64,000 nucleotides of DNA. Source: an uncultured Roseovarius sp. GTDB taxonomy: Bacteria > Pseudomonadota > Alphaproteobacteria > Rhodobacterales > Rhodobacteraceae. Location: assembly GCA_951812895.1 (NCBI GenBank), contig OX638333.1, positions 4,382,001 to 4,446,000 of the forward strand. The letters are read 5' to 3'. The position numbers and the translations under genes were made by a program. Positions 52,677 through 62,420 of the stretch are shown here, in pieces (the first letter of the stretch is position 1; every line of letters begins with the position of its first letter). Under the pieces are notes generated by a model. It ran no database searches. It saw only the letters and a list, made by a program, of their open reading frames with translations, and had not been told where the DNA came from.

Positions 52677-54011
52677 ATGTATTTGCTAAGAATTCTCCTG
52701 ATCAGCGCGATCCTGACGCTGCCCCTGGCGGCACCGGCCCGTGCTGTGACTTTGCTGCGTGATCCGGATATCGAATACGCGCTGGACCAACTTGCCCGCC
52801 CGGTTTTACAGGCGGCAGGGCTTAGCTCTTCGGGCATCGACATTCTGATTGTGGATGACCGTACATTAAATGCATTTGTGGTCGACAGCCGGCACATCTT
52901 TATCCATTCTGGCCTGTTGCTCAAAATGCAAACGGCAGAGATGCTGCAATCGGTCCTTGCGCATGAGGCCGCCCATATCGCCAACGGGCATCTTGCCCGA
53001 CGCCCCGTTAACCTGCGCAATGCCCGCACCGCGGCAGGCCTCGGTTCTGTTTTGGCAGCGGTTGCAGCCGCAGCCGCCGGAGCAGGCAATGCTTCAGGGG
53101 CAGTCGCACTGGGCGCTCAAACAACAGCACAACGGCTCTTCTTCGTGCATACCCGCGCGGAAGAAAGTGCTGCGGACCAAAGTGGTTTGCGCTATCTGGC
53201 ACGGGCCGGAATTGACACACAGGGCGCGCTGGACGTGCTTGATATATTTCGCGGCCAGGAATTGTTGTCAGAAGGGCGTCAGGACCCCTATGCCCGCACC
53301 CACCCCCTGTCCCGGGATCGCTACCGCGTCGTCAAACGCCTTGCCGAGGGCTACAGCGGCAAGGCCAAACCCAACGCTACGGCAAATTACTGGTTCTTCC
53401 GCGCCAAGGGTAAATTGGCGGGGTTCAAGCGTTCCCCGAAATGGACCCTGAACCGCGCCGGAGAATCCGGTCATGCGGATGTCAAAGCGATGCGGCAGGC
53501 TGTAGCCTGGCACCGCAATTCAAAAACCTCAAAAGCTATCAAAGCAATCAACCGGGCTATCGCGGCACGCCCCAAAGACCCCTATTACCATGAGCTGAAG
53601 GGCCAGATCCTGATTGAATCACGCCAATTTGCCGCCGCCGCATCTGCCTATGGGCGCGCTTCTTCGCTGGCACCCAACAATGCCTTGATCCTTGGCTCAT
53701 ACGGCCGCGCGCTGATGGCGCAGGGGAAAACAGCCAAGGCCCTGCAACTGCTTGAAAAATCCCGCGCCCGCGATGGCCGGGACGTGCGCGTAATGCGCGA
53801 TCTCGCCGCCGCCTACGCAAAATCAGGCAACCGCGGCATGGCCTCGCTGGTCACCGCAGAGAGATATGCGATGATTGGCCGCTTCAAAGACGCCGGGATT
53901 CATGCCAAACGCGCCTCTGACCTGCTGCCCCGAGGCTCCACGGGGTGGCGCCGGGCACAAGATGTGCTATCTGCCTCACAGAAGGCCGCAAAGAAAAAGA
54001 AACGGAGATGA
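52677..54011 (+). CDS. M48-family periplasmic metalloprotease with TPR repeats (BepA-like)
   Basis: The 444-residue protein has a signal peptide (ISAILTLPLAAPARA-V) and an M48 domain with the zinc motif HEAAH at 96-100 and ARRP after it. The third ligand Glu probably lies in RAEESAADQSGLRYL. C-terminal TPR-like repeats span about 290-440 (KAIKAINRAIAARPKDPYYHELKGQILI, APNNALILGSYGRALMAQGKTAKALQLLEKS). This is the BepA/YfgC architecture for outer-membrane protein quality control. It overlaps or abuts the DsbA-like gene, suggesting joint envelope maintenance. Confidence 0.93.
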   Translation: MYLLRILLISAILTLPLAAPARAVTLLRDPDIEYALDQLARPVLQAAGLSSSGIDILIVDDRTLNAFVVDSRHIFIHSGLLLKMQTAEMLQSVLAHEAAHIANGHLARRPVNLRNARTAAGLGSVLAAVAAAAAGAGNASGAVALGAQTTAQRLFFVHTRAEESAADQSGLRYLARAGIDTQGALDVLDIFRGQELLSEGRQDPYARTHPLSRDRYRVVKRLAEGYSGKAKPNATANYWFFRAKGKLAGFKRSPKWTLNRAGESGHADVKAMRQAVAWHRNSKTSKAIKAINRAIAARPKDPYYHELKGQILIESRQFAAAASAYGRASSLAPNNALILGSYGRALMAQGKTAKALQLLEKSRARDGRDVRVMRDLAAAYAKSGNRGMASLVTAERYAMIGRFKDAGIHAKRASDLLPRGSTGWRRAQDVLSASQKAAKKKKRR

Positions 54012-54016
54012 CGCCG

Positions 54017-54763
54017 ATGAAACGCCTGATGCTGTCCGCCCTTACTGCTGCGGCATTTGCCGTGCCCGCTGCGGCGCTTGATCTCGACACGATGAGCCCG
54101 ACAGAACGCGCGGCCTTTCGCGCCGAAGTGCGGGCATATCTGCTGGAAAACCCGGAGGTTATCATGGAAGCCGTGGCCGTGCTCGAACAGCGCGACGCCA
54201 TGGCGCAGGCCGCGGCAGATGCCGACATGATCAAGGCCAGCCAGAATGCATTGTTTGCTGATGGTTTTTCCTGGACCGGCGGCAATCCTGATGGCGACAT
54301 CACTCTGGTGGAATTCATGGATTACCGCTGTGGCTATTGCCGGCGCGCCGCGCCGGAAGTGCATGATCTTCTGACACAGGACGGCAATATCAAACTGATC
54401 ATCAAGGAATTCCCGATCCTTGGGGAACAATCAGAGACTTCGGCCCGCTTCGCCATCGCCACCCAGCAGATCGCCGGGGAAGACGCCTATAAAGATGTAC
54501 ATGATGCCCTGATCGCCTTTAGCGGAGACGTGAACGAGACCACTCTGCGCCGGATGAGCGATTCACTTGGTTTCGACACCGACGCGATTTTGGATCATAT
54601 GGAAAGTGATGAAGTCTCTCAGGTCATTGCCGCCAATCACGCTCTTGGTCAACAGCTTGGGATTTCGGGCACACCCTCCTTTGTGATGGCAGACCGCATG
54701 CTGCGCGGCTACTTGCCACTCGACGCGATGCAGAACCTCGCCGAAGAAATTCGCACGCAGTAG
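54017..54763 (+). CDS. DsbA-family thiol:disulfide oxidoreductase
   Basis: The 248-residue periplasmic protein has a signal peptide (LMLSALTAAAFAVPAAA-L). A helical N-terminal region (about 25-85, YLLENPEVIMEAVAVLEQR) is typical of the ScsC/BdbD-like branch. The thioredoxin domain has CGYC (105-108) in MDYRCGYCRRA and the cis-Pro loop SGTPSFVM. ATG at 54017 gives 10 bases after GGAG; ATG at 54008, overlapping the M48 stop, is the alternative. Partner LptD and AmiC-type proteins in this window contain cysteines, but its clients are unknown. Confidence 0.93.
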   Translation: MKRLMLSALTAAAFAVPAAALDLDTMSPTERAAFRAEVRAYLLENPEVIMEAVAVLEQRDAMAQAAADADMIKASQNALFADGFSWTGGNPDGDITLVEFMDYRCGYCRRAAPEVHDLLTQDGNIKLIIKEFPILGEQSETSARFAIATQQIAGEDAYKDVHDALIAFSGDVNETTLRRMSDSLGFDTDAILDHMESDEVSQVIAANHALGQQLGISGTPSFVMADRMLRGYLPLDAMQNLAEEIRTQ

Positions 54764-54833
54764 AATTCAAACATAGCTGAGACTTCGGGCCTAATTTTCC
54801 CAGACTAATTTTTGGAAATGCATGGCCTAAAGC

Positions 54834-56531
54834 TCAATCCGGTAATCCCGCTGCGCGCAAATCTTCAATAAACCGATCTGCAAAGCTCGGATCACGGAAC
54901 TTCCCTTCCAGGCTGTGCTGCTGCAATTCAATCCTGTAGTCAGGGGCATTCTGCAGCAATTTTTCAATTGCTGCCTCTGCCTCTTCAATTCGACCCAACC
55001 GCACCAGTAACGCGGCCTGTGTACGGCGGGCCAGATTAGGTATATTTGCCATTTGCTTGATCGCCCATAAACCGGCCTCGTATTCACCAGCAAAATACAG
55101 GGCCCAGGCCAATGTCCAGTAATACCAGTCCGGATGATGCGGGTTCAGACGTATCGCGGCCTTAATGCGCGCCACGCCCTCATCCATTCTTCCCAGATAG
55201 ACCAACGGTTCAGTTGAATCGGCAAGAACACCAGCCGAATTGGGGTTAAGCGCAATCGAGCGGTCGTATTCGATGACAGCCTGTTCCAGGTCACCACTTT
55301 GCATAGTAGCGTTTGCCAAAACCCAATGTGCCAATGAACTGTCGGGATCAAGCTCAACCGCCTTTCGCGCCGCAACAAATGCCTGATCGAGCGCATCCTC
55401 TTGGGGCCGGTCGCCACACCACGCCCAGCGAAAACAATTGATGTGCACCCAGGCGAGGCTGAAATATGCCTCGGAGTATCCCGGATCGATTGCCAACGCT
55501 TTCTCCGACAACTCCTTGGCCAGCACATGACCTTCAGGCGTAAATTTTAAACGCTCAGCACGCCCGCGGTTGACCAATTCATAGGCTTCGAGGCTTTCTG
55601 TTTTCTGGCGCAGTAGTCTGTTGTATTCGGCCTGATTGATATTTTCTTCAAGCGTGGCCGCAATCGTGCGGGTGATATCCTCTTGTAACGCAAAGATTTC
55701 TACCAGATCGCGATCATATTTCTCGACCCAGATCGTTTTTCCAACCGTGGCATCAACCAACTGCGCCGTGACTCTGAGTTTTTCCCCGGATTTTTGCTGA
55801 CTGCCTTCCAGCACGTAGCGAACACCCAGTTCTTTTGCGACGTCCCGCAAGTCGACCTTTTTGTCACGATAGTAAAAGCTCGAATTTTTCGCGATAACAA
55901 AGAAATCAGAAAAATGCGACAGCCGCGCGATGATCTCTTCGCTGATGGCATCGCTTAGATATCCCTTGTCGTCTCCCTGACTTTGGTCGTCAAAAGCCAG
56001 AACAGCGATAGAGGGTCTCTCTGGTAGTGCAAGATTTGCATCTGCCGGGTCTAAGGGTTCGAAATCGGAGCGAATAGTTTGCCAAATGAACAGGCCTGTA
56101 ACGACAGCAATGGCGAGGCCAATCAACATCAGCCGCGGAATTTTGCTGGTTTCAACTATTGCATGCTCAACGCTTTGACGCTCTGCCGTGGCAATTGGCA
56201 CGGCTTCGATCTTATACCCCTTTTTGGGCAAGGTCTGGACAATCCGGTGATCCGTGTCGTTCAACACCCGCCGAATATCTGCGATGCACTGAACCAAACT
56301 ATCATCTGTCACAAAAGTGTCGGACCACAAATTTTCAATCAGCTCAGTTTTGGAAACCAGCTCGCCATTGTGCCGCAACAAATAGGCCAACGCGTCCGAG
56401 CTTTGATGCCGCAAATGAAATGTATTCCCATTCTCGTTCCGCAACTCGTTATTTTTTAAAGAAAAAACAAAGGTACCCAACTGGAACTCAAGATCGGATT
56501 TCGTCTTTTTTTCGTGACTCTCTCGGGACAT
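54834..56531 (-). CDS. CadC-like membrane regulator with TPR repeats
   Basis: The 565-residue protein combines four parts. An OmpR/CadC-type winged-helix DNA-binding domain (about 15-110) contains LAYLLRHNGELVSKTELIENLWSDTFVTDDSLVQCIADIRRVL. A single membrane helix follows (about 133-153, MLIGLAIAVVTGLFIWQTI). A TolB-like periplasmic domain (about 170-280) has PSIAVLAFDDQSQGDDKGYLSDAISEEIIARLS, and TPR repeats run to the end. This is a one-component transmembrane regulator. It is divergent from the secreted HELVHH protein gene, a possible target. Confidence 0.92.
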   Translation of the reverse strand: MSRESHEKKTKSDLEFQLGTFVFSLKNNELRNENGNTFHLRHQSSDALAYLLRHNGELVSKTELIENLWSDTFVTDDSLVQCIADIRRVLNDTDHRIVQTLPKKGYKIEAVPIATAERQSVEHAIVETSKIPRLMLIGLAIAVVTGLFIWQTIRSDFEPLDPADANLALPERPSIAVLAFDDQSQGDDKGYLSDAISEEIIARLSHFSDFFVIAKNSSFYYRDKKVDLRDVAKELGVRYVLEGSQQKSGEKLRVTAQLVDATVGKTIWVEKYDRDLVEIFALQEDITRTIAATLEENINQAEYNRLLRQKTESLEAYELVNRGRAERLKFTPEGHVLAKELSEKALAIDPGYSEAYFSLAWVHINCFRWAWCGDRPQEDALDQAFVAARKAVELDPDSSLAHWVLANATMQSGDLEQAVIEYDRSIALNPNSAGVLADSTEPLVYLGRMDEGVARIKAAIRLNPHHPDWYYWTLAWALYFAGEYEAGLWAIKQMANIPNLARRTQAALLVRLGRIEEAEAAIEKLLQNAPDYRIELQQHSLEGKFRDPSFADRFIEDLRAAGLPD

Positions 56532-56639
56532 TTCAGCCGCCTCCGTGCGCAGCTAGCTTAGCGAACACGCTCGTTAAGCAGCAACAGAAAACTCCGCTTT
56601 ACACCAAGAGCGCGTTCGCCCTGACAGAGAGGGCGATAC

Positions 56640-57137
56640 ATGAAATCGATTATTACAGGAGCATTGGCTTTTTCGCTGATGCTAGGAAGCAGCATACCCG
56701 GCCAGGCCAAGACATCCGCAAACCTGACAAACCTGGCCGACACTCTGAACACATGGTTGGACGCACAGACAGAATACGAGAATCCCGCCGCACAGCCCCG
56801 CATTATCTTAGTATCTCCCTCTCAGGCCGCATATCTTCATGGCGCTGCTGATCATTCAGGTGGCACACTTCGCGGCCTGTATGATGACGAGACCGAAACG
56901 ATATATCTGGTCGAGCCCTGGTCCGCCAACGACACTCGCGATGTCAGCGTACTGGTGCACGAATTGGTTCACCACAGGCAATCCGAACAACACTGGTACT
57001 GCCCTCAGGCACAGGAATGGCGCGCCTATCAGATTCAATCCCAATGGCTGCAGGAAAAGCAGATCGAAGATGATTTCTACTGGCCGGCCATCGTTTTAAA
57101 ATCAAGCTGTGCGAAAAGAGACATTCACCCTGAGTAA
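56640..57137 (+). CDS. Secreted protein with zinc-protease motif (DUF6647-like)
   Basis: The 165-residue protein has a signal peptide (ITGALAFSLMLGSSIPGQA-K) and a HExxH motif at 107-111 (VHELVHHRQ), with a downstream Glu126 in EWRAYQ that could be the third zinc ligand, the gluzincin-like arrangement of some small metallopeptidases. Two cysteines (CPQAQEW, SSCAK) may be paired. I take it as a DUF6647-type protein; proteolytic activity is not proven. It is divergent from the CadC-like regulator. Confidence 0.8.
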   Translation: MKSIITGALAFSLMLGSSIPGQAKTSANLTNLADTLNTWLDAQTEYENPAAQPRIILVSPSQAAYLHGAADHSGGTLRGLYDDETETIYLVEPWSANDTRDVSVLVHELVHHRQSEQHWYCPQAQEWRAYQIQSQWLQEKQIEDDFYWPAIVLKSSCAKRDIHPE

Positions 57138-57250
57138 AATGCAATTGGCCGGAGTCCGGTATTTCCAGCCGCTGACACCAGCGTAATTTTCGTTTCGCGG
57201 CTGAGTTTGGCCTGCTACGGTTGATGTGACTGTGTTCAGGGAGCGTATTT

Positions 57251-58402
57251 ATGTCGGTCAGCAATTCATTCCGCCTTGGCTCTCCCGACGTATTTCCACC
57301 AGCAGAAAGACATGTCTACCTTGATGCCGCGTCGGTCGGGCTCAGCCACAAAGGCGGGGCTGAAGCGATATCGAAATGGCAGAACGCACTGGCCGAAGAA
57401 GGCACAATTGCCTTTGACGAACAGGCAGAGGTTGAATGCCTTGATAATCTGAACGCAGCCACCGCCAGTCTTTTCAATGCGACGGTTGACGACATCGCCA
57501 TTGCATCCAGCGAAACCGTGTTGATGCAATCGCTCGCCTGGGCCGTCATGCCGGAATCTGGCAGCAGAATTATCGCAACTGACATCACACACCCCTCGAC
57601 CATTTACCCATGGATGCGCGTCTCGGATCACACCGGGGCCCAAGTTCATTGGATAAGGGCCGATGACAGCCAGACCATTGATCCTGATGAGCTGGAGGCA
57701 AGTATTGACGACAGCACCTCGGTGGTCTGTCTAAGCCAGTGCGAGTATGGCACCGGGCAACAATATGATCTCAAACGTTTTGCAGACAAGGCCCACAGGC
57801 ACGGCGCGATACTGGTCGTCGATGCGACGCAATCGGCCGGTCAGGTTCCGGTTGATGCCTGCAGCGGTGTCGATGCGGTCGCAACCTCTACCTACAAATG
57901 GCTGTGTGGGCCGTTTGGCACGGGCATGATGTATGTCTCCCCGGCCCTGCAACAGCTGAACCCCGGCATTCTGGGATGGCGCAGCCACAAGGATATGTGG
58001 GATTTTCAGGCCGACCGGCTGGAACTGGCAAACAATGCCAAACGCTACGAATTCGGAACGATGGCCTATGGCACCGCATTTGGAGCTACTGAATCCGTGC
58101 GCCACCTGCTGGAAACGGGCATCGAAAACGTCGCGGCACACAACGCCCAAGTGTCGAAACACCTGATCGCCGGACTACAAGACCTCGGCGCAGAGGTTCT
58201 GGGCCCAAAGGATGACGCCAACCGCTCTGCCACAGTGGCGGTCCGCTTTCCCGGCAAGAATAGCCGCGATTTCGCAAAGACGCTGAAAGATGCCAATGTC
58301 ATCGCTTCCCTGCGGCGCGACTTCATCCGCTTCTCACCTCACTACTACAATAATATCGACGATATTGATCAGGGGCTTAAGGCCATCAAAGCCGCACTCT
58401 GA
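57251..58402 (+). CDS. Class V aminotransferase-fold PLP enzyme
   Basis: The 383-residue enzyme shows HVYLDAASVGLSHKGGAEAISKW, ATASLFNATVDDIAIASSETVLMQSLAW, LVVDATQSAGQVPVDACSGVDAVATSTYKWLCGPFGTGMMYVSP with the PLP lysine in STYKW, and a C-terminal VIASLRRDFIRFSPHYYNNIDDI. This is the class V fold of isopenicillin-N-epimerase/kynureninase/cysteine-desulfurase-like enzymes. The local context (secreted protein upstream, ispG convergent) gives no substrate. Confidence 0.9.
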   Translation: MSVSNSFRLGSPDVFPPAERHVYLDAASVGLSHKGGAEAISKWQNALAEEGTIAFDEQAEVECLDNLNAATASLFNATVDDIAIASSETVLMQSLAWAVMPESGSRIIATDITHPSTIYPWMRVSDHTGAQVHWIRADDSQTIDPDELEASIDDSTSVVCLSQCEYGTGQQYDLKRFADKAHRHGAILVVDATQSAGQVPVDACSGVDAVATSTYKWLCGPFGTGMMYVSPALQQLNPGILGWRSHKDMWDFQADRLELANNAKRYEFGTMAYGTAFGATESVRHLLETGIENVAAHNAQVSKHLIAGLQDLGAEVLGPKDDANRSATVAVRFPGKNSRDFAKTLKDANVIASLRRDFIRFSPHYYNNIDDIDQGLKAIKAAL

Positions 58403-58440
58403 TGGTCTACTGATAAGCTGCTCGCGGGATTTGCGCGAAA

Positions 58441-59571
58441 CTACTCTGCCGCCTCCGCTTCCACTTGATCCGCACCAATCGCTTCGGCGCGCTTTTCAAC
58501 TTCTTCCACGATATGGTCGATCATCTGTTCGTTGCTCATCTTGTGGCTGGCTTTGCCCGCTAAATAAACCATACCGGACCCGGCCCCGCCGCCGGTAAAA
58601 CCAACATCGGTCATCAACGCCTCACCGGGCCCGTTAACCACGCAACCGATAATGCTCAGGCTCATCGATGTCTTGATGTGCTCCAGCCTTTTTTCAAGGA
58701 TTTCAACTGTTTTGATTACGTCAAAGCCCTGTCGCGCACAGCTGGGGCAGGAGATGATGTTCACACCACGGTGCCGCAGCCCAAGCGCCTTTAGGATCTC
58801 ATACCCCACTTTGACTTCTTCCACCGGATCAGCACTCAGACTGACCCGCACGGTATCGCCTATGCCCATCCACAGCAGGTTTCCCAGACCAATCGCAGAT
58901 TTCACTGTCCCGGTGGTCAGCCCGCCAGCCTCGGTTATTCCCAAATGGATCGGCGCATCGGTGGCCTCTGCCAACTGCTGATAGGCGGCTGTTGCCATGA
59001 AGACATCAGATGCCTTTACCGAGATTTTGAACTCGTGAAAATCGTTGTCCTGCAGGATCCGCATATGATCGAGCCCGGATTCAACCATCGCATCGGGGCA
59101 AGGTTCGCCATATTTTTCCAGAAGGTGCTTTTCCAGCGACCCGGCATTCACCCCGATCCGCATCGAACATCCGTTATCCCGCGCCGCTGCAATCACTTCG
59201 CGCACGCGGTCCTCGGATCCGATATTGCCCGGATTGATACGCAAACAGGCAGCACCGGCCTCTGCTGCCTCGATCCCACGGCGGTAGTGGAAATGTATAT
59301 CGGCGACGATTGGCACCGGGCTTTCACGCACGATATCCTTTAATGCCCTGGCGCTGCCCTCATCCGGCACGGAAACGCGGACAATATCGGCCCCCGCCTC
59401 TGCCGCGGCCTGCACCTGGGCAACCGTTGCCGCCACATCAGTTGTCATGGTGTTGGTCATCGTCTGAACCGTGATCGGCGCACCACCACCAACGGGAACA
59501 TCCCCGACCATGATCTGGCGGCTTTCCCGGCGATAAACATTGCGCCATGGACGGATGTGATTGATCGACAT
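58441..59571 (-). CDS. ispG: 4-hydroxy-3-methylbut-2-enyl diphosphate synthase
   Basis: The 376-residue protein has the IspG barrel ([68 protein letters not shown]) and the C-terminal [4Fe-4S] domain with [19 protein letters not shown] and CVVNGPGE. It catalyses the penultimate-stage reductive ring opening in the MEP isoprenoid pathway. ATG at 59571 is the family start. rodZ lies upstream in the same direction. Confidence 0.97.
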   Translation of the reverse strand: MSINHIRPWRNVYRRESRQIMVGDVPVGGGAPITVQTMTNTMTTDVAATVAQVQAAAEAGADIVRVSVPDEGSARALKDIVRESPVPIVADIHFHYRRGIEAAEAGAACLRINPGNIGSEDRVREVIAAARDNGCSMRIGVNAGSLEKHLLEKYGEPCPDAMVESGLDHMRILQDNDFHEFKISVKASDVFMATAAYQQLAEATDAPIHLGITEAGGLTTGTVKSAIGLGNLLWMGIGDTVRVSLSADPVEEVKVGYEILKALGLRHRGVNIISCPSCARQGFDVIKTVEILEKRLEHIKTSMSLSIIGCVVNGPGEALMTDVGFTGGGAGSGMVYLAGKASHKMSNEQMIDHIVEEVEKRAEAIGADQVEAEAAE

Positions 59572-59652
59572 GGGAAGTGACCTCGGACAGTCTCGAAAAC
59601 AGTTGAGGGATAGATAAGCGTCTCTGCGCGCGGGGGCAATCACCCGTGCGGC

Positions 59653-60828
59653 TTATTCCTGTGGCACAGCGCCCAGTTGAAGCTCTACATAGCGTTTCAG
59701 GTCGACATCAACATTCAGATCAGCCACAGCCAACGCATCTGTCAGCATTTCAGCATCAAGCGGCAGGCCCGAGGTGACAGAGCCGGTCGGCCCCACTGGC
59801 CCATAATGCTGGCCATTGACCAAAAAGTAGATAGCGCCGGATTCACCTGCCCGCAGGGTCGGCGCTTCTTCCGTTGCGGCAACTTTATAGGTGTCGCCGC
59901 TGTTCATGATCCCTTCGAACACCACTGACCCATCTGCACCCCGCACCCGTACCCAAGCCGGGCGCACCGCAACCATCATCACACCGGGTAACGGATCAGC
60001 CACCACTTGGGGGGTCTGCGGCTCTACCGCTTGGGTCAATGCAGCGGAAATCGAGCTGCGATCGGTTTGTGGCAACTCAGCACTCAATGTACCTACATGT
60101 GCAGGATCAAGCGTGGAAATCGGCGCATCGCGCGCAATCATCACCGGCACGTCAAGCGCCTCTGGCCGATACAGCCGATCCAGTCGTTCATCTGCGGGCG
60201 GTTGGAAAGCTCCCGCGGCGACCAGTGTCGGATCTTCATCCGCACGCCCCAATGCACCCGAAAGCGGATCAAGATCGGCCAGCACATCCGGCGTATTCTC
60301 AACCGGTGCAAACTGAACACGCTGAACCTCATTCAGAACAGTCCATCCGCCATACCCGATTGCACCTATCAATGCGGCCAGAACCAGCACAGAGCCTACC
60401 GCCCCCGGCTCTACGCGCGACAGAAACCCATCCCCGGCGGGGGCAAATGGAGTTGCCGCAGACGCAAACGGATCTTCCCGACGCGAGACGTTCTTAACCG
60501 GCCCGCTGCTGTGTTTGCGGATTGAAGAAGCCTCGGCAGACATGCCATGAGCGATCGAAAAACCGCTTTCGGCGCAGAATGTCTTAAACGCTTCATCCGG
60601 GTCCATGCCAAGATAGCGCGCATAAGACCGCACATATCCAGGGATGAATCCGGGGGTATCAAAAGCATCGGGATCGGCATTTTCGATCGCCGCCACGTAA
60701 GAGGCCTTGATCCGCAATTCACGCTCTACATCCAACAGGGATTTGCCCATTGTGGCGCGCTCGCCACGCATCAGGTCACCAAGACGCAAATCAAAGGCGT
60801 CGAACCCCTTGGGTTCGGCCTCTTTCAT
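59653..60828 (-). CDS. rodZ: RodZ-like helix-turn-helix membrane protein
   Basis: The 391-residue protein has a cytoplasmic RodZ-type helix-turn-helix (about 13-85, RLGDLMRGERATMGKSLLDVERELRIKASYVAAIENADPDAFDTPGFIPGYVRSYARYLGMDP) and a membrane helix near 145-163 (VGSVLVLAALIGAIGYGGWTV). A proline-rich spacer and a C-terminal DUF4115-like domain follow (VRPAWVRVRGADGSVVFEGIMNSGDTYKV, GAIYFLVNGQHYGPVG). RodZ links MreB to the cell wall elongation machinery. The rodZ-ispG order is common. Confidence 0.93.
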   Translation of the reverse strand: MKEAEPKGFDAFDLRLGDLMRGERATMGKSLLDVERELRIKASYVAAIENADPDAFDTPGFIPGYVRSYARYLGMDPDEAFKTFCAESGFSIAHGMSAEASSIRKHSSGPVKNVSRREDPFASAATPFAPAGDGFLSRVEPGAVGSVLVLAALIGAIGYGGWTVLNEVQRVQFAPVENTPDVLADLDPLSGALGRADEDPTLVAAGAFQPPADERLDRLYRPEALDVPVMIARDAPISTLDPAHVGTLSAELPQTDRSSISAALTQAVEPQTPQVVADPLPGVMMVAVRPAWVRVRGADGSVVFEGIMNSGDTYKVAATEEAPTLRAGESGAIYFLVNGQHYGPVGPTGSVTSGLPLDAEMLTDALAVADLNVDVDLKRYVELQLGAVPQE

Positions 60829-60972
60829 GCCTTTTTTGCCGTGTTGCGGCGCCTAATCATGCAACCTGCCCCTAACAGTCTCTCGCCTGTGTTCAAATCG
60901 ATTGATTCGAAAGCTGCTCTTTTCTTTATAAGAGCTTAACACAACGCAAGAATTATTGCACGTTCACCCGCC

Positions 60973-62202
60973 TCAGGCGGACAATTCAGCACGATTCAGC
61001 GCACAGTGGCTCCAAAGCTCGTCCATCGCCTGTATCAGCCGGTTGATTTCATCCGGTCCGTGTACAGGGGACGGCGTGAACCGAAGCCGCTCGGTGCCGC
61101 GCGGAACAGTTGGAAAGTTGATGGGCTGGGCATAGATTCCATACCGTTCCAACAACATATCCGACAGGATTTTGGTGTGCACGGGGTCGCCGACCATCAC
61201 TGGCACGATGTGGCTGCCATGATCAATCAGTGGCAGGCCCAAACCTTTGAGCCGCATCTTGAGGATCTTCGCTTGTGTCTGGTGCTGGTCCCGCAGCGTA
61301 TGATCCCGCTTGAGATGCGCAACGCTTGCCGCGGCCCCCGCCGCCACTGCCGGAGGCAATGACGTGGTAAAAATAAAACCGGGTGCGTAAGACCGGATTG
61401 CATCACACATTTTGGCGCTCGAAGCGATATAGCCGCCCATCACACCATATGCCTTGGCCAGTGTTCCGTTGATAATGTCGATCCGGTGCATCAGCCGGTC
61501 ACGCTCTGCCACGCCGCCGCCACGCGGGCCATACATGCCAACGGCGTGCACTTCGTCGATATATGTCAGTGCACCGAATTCGTCGGCCAAATCACAGATC
61601 GCCTCGATCGGTGCAAAATCGCCATCCATCGAATAGATCGATTCGAACGCAATCAACTTTGGTGCGTCCGGATCATCGGCTTCCATCAGCTCGCGCAGAT
61701 GCTCAAGGTCGTTGTGACGGAATATCCGCTTGGCCCCGCCATTGCGCCGCACGCCTTCGATCATAGAGGCATGGTTCAGCGCATCAGAATAAATAATCAA
61801 CCCGGGAAACAGCTTGGGCAGCGTCGATAGCGTTGCGTCATTCGCAATATAGGCGGATGTGAACAGCAGCGACGCTTCCTTGCCGTGCAGATCTGAAAGT
61901 TCCGCTTCCAGCCGCTTGTGATAGACAGTTGTGCCCGAAATGTTGCGGGTGCCACCTGATCCGGCGCCGGTGGCGTCAATCGCCTCGTGCATCGCATCCA
62001 GAACAACGGGATGCTGGCCCATACCCAGATAGTCGTTGCCACACCATACCGTAATCTCTTGCTCGGATCCGTCGGGACGACGCCAGACCGCATGCGGAAA
62101 CTGGCCCTTTTGGCGTTCGATATCGATAAAGGTCCGGTACCGGCCTTCATCGTGCAAACGGGCAATTGCCTCATCAAGCTTTGCGGTAAAATCCACCGAC
62201 AT
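60973..62202 (-). CDS. hemA: 5-aminolevulinate synthase
   Basis: The 409-residue enzyme is the C4 (Shemin) pathway synthase typical of alphaproteobacteria. Features are [81 protein letters not shown], the PLP lysine near residue 248 in [13 protein letters not shown], and [25 protein letters not shown]. It condenses glycine and succinyl-CoA for heme and, in relatives, bacteriochlorophyll. An FNR-type box 140 bases upstream suggests oxygen-responsive control. Confidence 0.98.
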   Translation of the reverse strand: MSVDFTAKLDEAIARLHDEGRYRTFIDIERQKGQFPHAVWRRPDGSEQEITVWCGNDYLGMGQHPVVLDAMHEAIDATGAGSGGTRNISGTTVYHKRLEAELSDLHGKEASLLFTSAYIANDATLSTLPKLFPGLIIYSDALNHASMIEGVRRNGGAKRIFRHNDLEHLRELMEADDPDAPKLIAFESIYSMDGDFAPIEAICDLADEFGALTYIDEVHAVGMYGPRGGGVAERDRLMHRIDIINGTLAKAYGVMGGYIASSAKMCDAIRSYAPGFIFTTSLPPAVAAGAAASVAHLKRDHTLRDQHQTQAKILKMRLKGLGLPLIDHGSHIVPVMVGDPVHTKILSDMLLERYGIYAQPINFPTVPRGTERLRFTPSPVHGPDEINRLIQAMDELWSHCALNRAELSA

Positions 62203-62341
62203 CCCCTTTTCGTTTCACCCGGTTTGCTGGTCGCTGCAGGCCCCATAGCCTGCCCAATTATAACCCGCCTCAGGCAGTTCAGATAGTTATAGGTCTCATA
62301 CCCTTCCCGCAACAGGTAACAAAATGCCACGGGGGGCCGCT

Positions 62342-62355
62342 TTGATATGGATCAT
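62342..62355. promoter_or_regulatory. FNR/FnrL-like binding site upstream of hemA
   Basis: TTGAT-ATGG-ATCAT matches the FNR consensus TTGAT-N4-ATCAA at nine of ten positions. It is 140 bases before hemA and 66 bases before the divergent M20 gene. FnrL control of hemA is known in Rhodobacter sphaeroides, which makes hemA the likely target. Confidence 0.7.
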
Positions 62356-62420
62356 CCACTAGACAGTGCCGCCCGGGCTGTTACCTTCGCCGCGTCTATC
62401 ATTACCTGCCGGAGCTTTCC

